A stretch of DNA of 64,000 nt from Excoecaria cochinchinensis (lineage: Eukaryota; Streptophyta; Magnoliopsida; Malpighiales; Euphorbiaceae), in assembly GCA_947683425.1 (NCBI GenBank), contig CANTUQ010000055.1, forward strand, positions 22,872,001-22,936,000. Reading direction: 5' to 3'. The position numbers were made by a program, and so were the translations under genes. The stretch's first letter is position 1. Each line of letters opens with the position of its first letter. The notes under the pieces were generated by a model. It was given only the letters and a program-made list of their open reading frames with translations. It did no database searches and was not told the DNA's origin. Below, in pieces: positions 57,440 through 64,000 of this stretch.

Positions 57440-58779
57440 TTCCTTGAAATCCATTTATGCCTTCTTCTTTCGATTCTCCGGATTAACGATCTATTTGCTG
57501 TCAATAAGGTCCTAGATTTGGTTTCTCAGTGTCCGACATTCATCAGTCTCATGCACCGTATGCTGATGGTAAGCACGATACTGATCCGCTTGATGATCTG
57601 GACATCCTTGACTTCTTGTGAGTTTAGCAAGCATTGACTGTAACTTACCTTCCTTCATTAGCCTTTTAAGTATCCAAAAAAGTGATCTGCCGAGGTTAGA
57701 ATAATGCCTTTGGTTTATTCTGGTCACTGCTGCATCCACTGTGTTCCCAGTTCAATTTCCATTGTTGGGTCCTACTGATCTTCTTGCCCCCTGATTACCG
57801 TAAATTTATTTGGGTAAAATTATCATTGCTTGCCTTCCTTGCGAGGTATTCTCCTTCAGCTTCTATGGCTATGTCTTTCAGGGACTCCCAGTCCTTCAGG
57901 CCCTTCATCTATAGTGCCTCTCTCAAGTATGGGCTAGCATTTCTGATGAATAGCCTGATTTGATTCGGAGTGTCTGGTTTCTCTTCATCTCCATCACTTG
58001 GTTTCTCCACCTAGTCAAGTACTCGTGGAATGATTCCCCTGACTTCTATTGTAACAGTTCTAAGTCTTTTAGGGTCACTTCTATCCACGTGCTGCAGTCA
58101 TGTGCTGCAGTCATACTGTCGAAGGAACTCCTCCATCAACAGATCCCAATCCTCCTTGGTCTTTTATCTAGCCCGTGGTACTAGTCCACCGCGGGGCCTG
58201 TCAAACTCAAATAGAAGTATTCAATCTTCTGCTCTTTATCAGCGTCGTCCCCTTTATCACCAGGGAGTATTGCTTAATATGCGCGGTGGGGTCTGAGGTG
58301 CTGTCAAACTTTGGAACATCTGGTATCTTGAATTTCTGAGGGATAAATCCTCTCCCTCCAGCTCCTTATCCTCGGGGTTCATCCCCTTTCCCATCATCAG
58401 TATTCGAGACATCTCCTCAAACTTTTCTTCATTTTTCTCTAAATGGCTTCTTCTGTCTGGGTGCTTTCCTCCTAATAGGCTCTTCATACTCATCCTCTTT
58501 CAACATCATCCTCTATCCTATGGGCTACCCCTCTTCTATGCCCTACAGCAGTGGTAGGCCTTAAATCCACTGGTGGTGGATGAACCTCCTCAAGTGGGTC
58601 CTCTCTAGCCTCCTCCTATTTATTTTGTCTCATAAGAGGGGTAGCTGGGTTTTGTCAGCAGGTTGGGCCATTGTCGCCATCATGCCATCATTATGTTCTC
58701 AAATTCCTTGAACCATTTGCCCACTTCCTCGGCTATCAAGGCCCAGGTTGTATCTACCTCTCTCGGGTGAATTAGCCAT
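57440..58779 (-). pseudogene. gag: Decayed Tat-type gag of element M
   Basis: Minus-strand start near 58779 (M-A-N-S). Frame breaks throughout. Recognisable: N-P-E-D-K-E-L-E-G-E-D-L (about 58400), a D-W-E-S-L-K-D-I-A-I-E-A-E segment (about 57880), N-Q-R-H-Y-S-N-L-G-R-S-L (57725) and a knuckle Y-R-A-Y-H-Q-H-T-V-H-E-T-D-E-C whose first Cys is Arg. Protease and G-patch are missing; the pre-RT remnant follows directly. Confidence 0.75.
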
Positions 58780-59800
58780 TTCCAAATATTTGAGTTTTTA
58801 TTAATTGCCTTTGGTCTTGATCCTGGCTATTCAGACAAAAGTCCTCTAATTAGCTGACTGTTGGAACCCCAAAACTACTTAGGCACATGATCTATGATGG
58901 CTGAAACATAGAGGGGTTAGGATGATTCATGCAATGCATGGGAAAAAAATTACATACAATATAATACGTACATGTGAAAATAATATGCACAACAATAGAA
59001 TGTACACACACAAAATGAAATGCATACGCTTTTTTTTTCTTTATTTTTATTCTTACTTTTTTTTTACGTGCATGAATGACACGTAATGCATGAGCATGTT
59101 ATGCAATATCCACAGCCACATGAAAGCACATAGACCCTTCCAACCTTATTGCCCCAACACATAAGGCCGTATAGTCTATGTCCTAGGTGGGCTTGGCTCA
59201 TGGGTCAGCAAGGGACCCACTGACGCGCATGTTGCATGGTGGAGAACCGACAGCTCAACTTCTCTTAACTAATGTGCATACGTATGGGTTTCGATCATTG
59301 TATATTCAGGAAGTCCGAATAAACTGACATGGGCCTATCGGGGCATGAAAGCCTTTTGATTAGGTGACTAGTCAAAATATATGGGTTTGTCCAATACATA
59401 ATGATCCATACAGCAAGCATAGTATTACGGTTCATACATTTAAGGGAAGTATCTACTTTCATTACATGAGCTTTGGCCAGGGTGATGATACTTTTGGGCT
59501 ATCCAAGCATGATCCCTACCAACGGGTCTAGCTCGTTATGAGCATAGCAACCGGTCAGGTCATCATTTGATATACCACATGGTACTAGACTTGGGCTGGT
59601 GATTATCTTTAATATTTCCCTACATTGAGTGAATGTAGGGTCGTGTTTCGGGAACGCACCGGGGTTAAAAGAAGGACCAAACTAGCATAGATCTAAGGCT
59701 CTAATGATATGCAATGCAATTTTGAAAAGGGGTAAAATTTTAATTAAAACTCAATTATATGTTTTAATCAAGCTACTTTCGAAGCAAAGTCTCATTTATC
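58780..59800 (-). other. Untranslated leader of element M
   Basis: Homologous to the leaders of A and B (for example TGGTGATTATC and GGAACGCACCGGGGTTAAA, 59600-59670). A poly-T/poly-A tract lies at 59030-59065. No coding signal. Confidence 0.7.
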
Positions 59801-59819
59801 TCCCTAGCGGAGTCGTTAT
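59801..59819 (-). other. Primer-binding site of element M (tRNA-Arg type)
   Basis: Minus-strand ATAACGACTCCGCTAGGGA next to the LTR end; close to the tRNA-Arg complement TGGCGACTCCGCTGGGGA. Confidence 0.8.
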
Positions 59820-60549
59820 TGTGACGGGCGCCGAACCCCGGGTGCCCCCGAACAACCCGCCTATAGGGCATTCGGGAGAGGTTCATGGAACTTGTAAGGG
59901 ATTTATAAGTGCGTCTATTTTGGGCATGAAAGAGTTGTTTGGAGTTGCCACCCAATAGAACATTGGGAAAGGTCGTCTAGCCTCACTGAGCCTAAGACAG
60001 CACATGTGTGTCTATTTTGGGCAATTAGAGATATTTTGGACACTCCTTCCAATAGAACATTGGGAGGATCGTCTAATCTTGTGAAGTCTAGACGATGCAT
60101 ATACGTCTATTTTGGACAAGCCAGAGATATTTTGGATACCTCTTTCCAATAAAACATTGAAAGATCATCTAATCTTGTGGAGCCTAAGACCATGCAAATT
60201 TGGCCTATTTGGGCAACAATAGATATTTTGAGACCCCACCCCAATAAAATATTGAGATGGTCCTCTAACCTATTGAGCCTAAGACAGAGAAGGTTCGAGA
60301 CTTCCCATTTATTCATACTTGTTAAAGTTACGATTGAGTTTTAACTATAAGATTTTATCCTTTTCTCATACAATTTAATGCATTAATTAAAGCGCAAGCC
60401 GATCATATAATGAAAGCAGTAAATAAAAACAAGATTAAAATAAAGTAAATAAAAAGTACAAAGATTACAACAAAACTAGAGGTGGAATACAACTCCCATT
60501 GTAAATGACATGTAAATCATACATAAAATGGGATATTTATTAAAGATGA
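59820..60549 (-). repeat. 5' LTR of element M, 3' 730 bp only
   Basis: Begins (on +) TGTGACGGGCGCCGAACCCC and follows 50015-50755 of the 3' LTR until TATTTATTAAAGATGA, where LTR O starts. Confidence 0.88.
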
Positions 60550-62040
60550 TGTGACGCGCACCGAATCTCGCAAGGCCCTCGAGATGAGACCCACTTTTAG
60601 GACTCGAGGGATTGGTTTGCATCTTTTGATCTTTGCCATTATGAGACATTTTGGACACCTCCTTCCAATAGAATATTAGAAGGATCATCTAGCCTCACGA
60701 CACCTTTTAGGCACTTTTGAGGTATTTTGGAGTCGCCACCCAATTTACAAGAAATTGGGAAAGGTCATCTAACCTCAAGGGTCTTAAACCAGAGAAGGTG
60801 TTCGGAACTTCACTCTTATTAATGCCTTAAGTTAAATTTATAATTGAGTTTTAAGAAATAAAAACTCCGTCTCTCACCTCACGCGATCATGCAATAAATT
60901 TAAAGTGCATTTCAACCATATTGGAAAGCAGTAAATAAAGCGATAAAGAAAGCAGTAAATAAATTACATGTAAAAAATGGGACAGAACATCCCCTAAAAT
61001 AAGAAAGCATAAATAAATAAAAGAATAAAATTTGCCCCAAAATTAATTACAAGGGCCCAAAATGAATAAATAAATAAATATAAAAAATAAATAAAATAAA
61101 ACACGTACTACATAAATCGAGAGATTTATTGATTCTTAGGAACATTGGTTCCTTTTTATTAACTTAAAAATTGGAGAAATTTAATTTTGGACATTTATTG
61201 AGAAAATTGGGATGAGTGATCCCATTTTATGAAAATTAATTCTCCTTTTGAATGTGATATTTTATCTGGTTAAAATAGGACATTGGTCCATTTATTAGGA
61301 AAAATCCTGATTTTAATTATTATAAAAAAAAATGATTTTCTATAACATGGACGAATTTAAAATACATCTTACATACAACATAAAAATAATATAATAAAGA
61401 AAATACAATAATTAAAAATGCAAACCCAAATCTGAAGGTCTTTTATTTCCCTATCCTCCGGCTCGTTCAGAAATATTAGTCACGGTGAAATAAATAAATT
61501 TTATGGACAATAAAAGCAAGTAAGAATGCTAGCAAATTAGCCCAAATTAATAAAGCATTATATAACCTGACAACCAATAGCATAATATAACAATCAATTA
61601 AACTAATTAAATACAAACAATCAATTAAATGAATTAAATATAAACAATCACTTAAACTAATTAATATAAACCAATATCAAATGACAGAAAGATGACAGGC
61701 ATTTTAGCAATAAACTGATAGTTGCTTAATTGGTCTAGTTAGTGTTTATTTGCATTATAGGTAATTTGGGTGAAAAAGGAAGAAAAGATGCATGATTCGA
61801 GAGGAAATGAACGACTCGTGAAGAGGTGAGACAAAAGTGCATGAGTTATGAAAGGATGCACGACTAGGACAGAAGTGCATGACTCGGACAGAAGTGCACG
61901 ACTCGGATGAGAAGTGCATGACTAGGACAGAATTGCATGACTCGAACAGAAGTGCACGACTCGGACAGAAGTGCATGACTAGGAAAAAAGACTCAGACAG
62001 AAGTACATGACTAGGATAGAAGTGCACGACTCGGACAGAG
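60550..62040 (-). repeat. Partial LTR O (Tat type, A-like)
   Basis: On + it begins TGTGACGCGCACCGAATCTCG, the reverse complement of the end of LTR A; about 70 bp are readily alignable. AT-rich interior, then a GACTCGG repeat block. Cut at 62040 by LTR P. Inserted in M's 5' LTR after GATGA (60545-60549). Confidence 0.75.
61787..62040 (-). repeat. TGCACGACTCGGACAGAAG tandem repeats in LTR O
   Basis: About ten units of about 19 bp alternating TGCATGACTAGGACAGAAG and TGCACGACTCGGACAGAAG. One contains GCATGACTCGGACAG (61877-61891), identical to a 15-mer in the dyad block of LTR I. Confidence 0.88.
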
Positions 62041-62406
62041 TGTAACACCCCCATACCCCCGGTAAGGAATATCGGGGCGCCACGCGACACTACGTGTACA
62101 TACGTATGCTAGCGGGAAGCGATACCATAAACACATCCATTTAAAATTTATTAAATACTACACTAGGGCCCACTTGCATTTCATGTTAACTACATATACA
62201 TTTACATGTTCATATTACATATGTTTCCATTTAGCTTTACATATACATTTACATGTACCCTTACTTGTGGTTTCTCTACTTATATTACATAATGATGTTA
62301 CTCAAAATATAAAACTCTATCTCTAACTTGTAAAATAAATTGTAACAAAACTCCTAGTGGCCTTGACCCGCAGATGTCCGCTCAATGCTCCGAACCTGTA
62401 AACCTA

Positions 62407-62444
62407 CACGGAAGCAAACATCCGTGCTAAGCGATAACGCTTAG
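62407..62444 (-). other. Twin hairpins in LTR P
   Basis: CACGGA/TCCGTG (62407-62426, perfect, compensated relative to CACGGG/CCCGTG) and CTAAGCG-ATAA-CGCTTAG (62427-62444, perfect). 366 bp from the LTR end. Confidence 0.85.
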
Positions 62445-62970
62445 TGGGATGAAATAATACAAAGGACTTCTTTACGAAGTCACAAGTAATTAACACATTC
62501 ATATCTCACAATCAAATATCTCATGCATATAACTCTTATACGTGTACAGGTAGCATGTTCAATTATCAAGTACTATGAACTCACGTGCAATATAACACGT
62601 ACTCTTTACTTGTTCATATACATTACAACTTGTACATATCATTTATTCAAATGTACGCTATCATGTGTTCACATTCATGAAATCATTGTACTTGTATACA
62701 GAACTATAATGTACTTAAACATTACTTTCATGTACTATAGCTTTTATTCAAAGCAATGCTTTTAATCATCTCAAGTTCACTACACATCTTTTAACAAAAC
62801 AGGCCTGACTTCCTTTAGTTGCGGATACGGGATGCTCTATAACAAAAACATTTTCGGTGGACCGAAGTCACAAAACATTTTCATCTATCTCTATAAATGA
62901 CCGTTCTCAGAGGTCGACCCGCTCGCCCAAACGGGGCGGAAACATAGGCAGCTGCACTCGGTAATCCCTT

Positions 62971-62984
62971 ATAAGCATGCTTAT
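62971..62984 (-). other. ATAAGCATGCTTAT palindrome in LTR P
   Basis: Perfect 14-base palindrome followed by CTATCCAC, at the place of TTAGGCATGCCTAA in the other LTRs; both arms changed symmetrically. Confidence 0.8.
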
Positions 62985-63479
62985 CTATCCACTGCTATGG
63001 CCAGTCAGGCTAACCATAAAGACTCTATACCCTATATCATATACATTACATGTACTTTACTATTCATTTAAGAACACTATACACTATATACATATCAATG
63101 GAGCAAACCATGTATACACATATACCCTCTGCATATACTCGCATGTAGTCATTTAATATCAATGCATCTTTGTACTCTACTTTACTAACTAATCAAATAA
63201 CACAATGCATTTTACATGTCATAGACTTCACACATATGATTCAATCATCACATGCATATCATGTTCAATAATTAAAAAGCATATATACATTAACTTCATT
63301 ATTAAACTCTTATGCCATAGCTTTAATCATTATGTTTTCAATTGACAACCACTCACATACTCATTCCATAAGGTTAGAAATGAGTTGGACATGCTATAGG
63401 AGCTTACCCTGAAGTTCGGGTGCGATACGGGTTCAATTCGGGAAGGAAAACACATAAAATGGTCAAAATAGATAGGTGG

Positions 63480-63550
63480 AGGGTCGTCACTACTCGTGAT
63501 AGATGTCACTACTCGTGACAGTGGCCTACTGTCACGACTCGTGACAGAGC
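63480..63550 (-). repeat. GTCACGACTCGTGACAG dyads in LTR P
   Basis: Three copies (CACTACTCGTGATAG, GTCACTACTCGTGACAG, GTCACGACTCGTGACAGAG), the last a perfect 15-base dyad, same core as in LTRs E and H. Confidence 0.8.
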
Positions 63551-64000
63551 CACGAAAATCCAACAGAAACCCAACAACATCAATTTTGTTCAGGCTAAAC
63601 AGACATCAAAACGACATTTTTAGGCAAAACTTTCTTCTTAACAAATCTTTCCTAGGATGTTAAATTTCAAATGGGACAATTTCAAGTCAATTGGACATCT
63701 ATAACATCATATATGATCTAAATAATCTGAACTGGTCAAATGAACCGGCCAAAGTAGAGACACTTCTGTTTTGGCCATTTTTGAAGGTCTTAGAGCACAA
63801 ATTGGCTCAAGCTTATTTCTGTAACAATTATAGATATAGAAGTCATGGTTCCATTGGATGAATAATCACTCAATATAGAGGTCAATAACTATACCTATGA
63901 CAAAAACTTCACACGGAGGTCATATGACAATTAAACAGAATTTACCATATCAAATTTTATCATCAACAAATACACTCAATCAATCAATTCACATACTTCT

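Larger units (their letters stand above)
50015..60549 (-). mobile_element. Element M: internally deleted Tat-type retrotransposon
   Basis: Minus strand: 5' LTR piece (59820-60549), tRNA-Arg primer site, leader, decayed gag, pre-RT remnant, 3' region, tandem array, PPT and 3' LTR (50015-52469). RT, RNase H and integrase are absent. Its 3' region is homologous to that of element A (blocks at 54440-53500 against 3640-5040 of A), so A and M share one non-autonomous architecture. It contains LTR N and is cut on the right by LTR O. Confidence 0.83.
62041..64000 (-). repeat. LTR P (chromovirus type), truncated by the window end
   Basis: Starts TGTAACACCCCCATACCCCC directly after O. It has the twin hairpins (62407-62444), ladder (TTCGGT/ACCGAA near 62853), palindrome (62971-62984) and dyads (63480-63550) in the same order and spacing as the other chromovirus-type LTRs. 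No coding sequence seen to 64000. Confidence 0.8.

Noticed and set aside
62523..62765. 80-codon frame in LTR P
   Set aside because: AT-rich, no similarity, inside the hairpin-bearing part of an LTR.

Overview
This window looks like plant nuclear heterochromatin built almost entirely of LTR retrotransposons inserted into one another. The plant assignment rests on the element types: Ty3/gypsy chromovirus (Tekay/Del-like) pol with a C-terminal chromodomain, Tat-type elements primed by tRNA-Arg, and 2-4 kb LTRs. I found no intact host gene, tRNA, rRNA or CRISPR array. The only host-derived coding sequence I recognise is a 124-bp fragment of a poly(A)-binding-protein RRM carried inside a retroelement. 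The species cannot be named from the sequence.

Left block (1-29402). Element A (+, 1-10364) is an internally deleted Tat-type element whose 5' LTR lies off-window. It is inserted into the reverse transcriptase (RT) gene of element B (-, 10365-20169), at the Tyr codon of the expected Y-V-D-D box. B also carries a solo chromovirus LTR (C, 11197-13644, TSD ATCAA) between its protease and RT. B sits in the LTR of another Tat element, D (20170-21769). D sits in the 5' LTR of element E (+, 21771-29088), a chromovirus with complete gag-protease-RT-RNaseH-integrase-chromodomain order but three nonsense codons and one frameshift. E adjoins a gag scrap of an older element (29089-29402).

Middle block (29403-48961). 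Two copies of a compact gag-only element (TR-GAG type, - strand) lie at 29403-31826 and 37166-48961. The first is interrupted by LTR G (31827-32916, continuing at 36842-37165). G contains solo LTR H (32917-36836, TSD ACGAC) and the second TR-GAG copy. That copy in turn contains solo LTRs J (37281-41526, TSD ACACA) and I (44776-48765, TSD TTTCA).

Right block (48962-64000). An unassigned promoter-bearing segment (48962-50014) is followed by Tat-type element M (-, 50015-60549), a deleted relative of A. M carries LTR N (54643-57012), flanked by a 250-bp direct duplication. M's 5' LTR is cut by Tat LTR O (60550-62040), which is cut by chromovirus-type LTR P (62041 to the window end).

The most interesting signal is structural. 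Ten chromovirus/TR-GAG-type LTRs carry, about 300-470 bp before their 3' end, consecutive short hairpins whose stems are kept by compensatory changes between families. About 0.9-1.3 kb from the LTR start most of them also carry an array of short CG-rich dyads. The position of that array is conserved, but its sequence differs from family to family. The Tat-type LTRs lack the hairpin cassette but have their own dyad-rich or GC-rich blocks. Separately, the 3' tandem arrays of A and M seem to derive from one hairpin-forming monomer.
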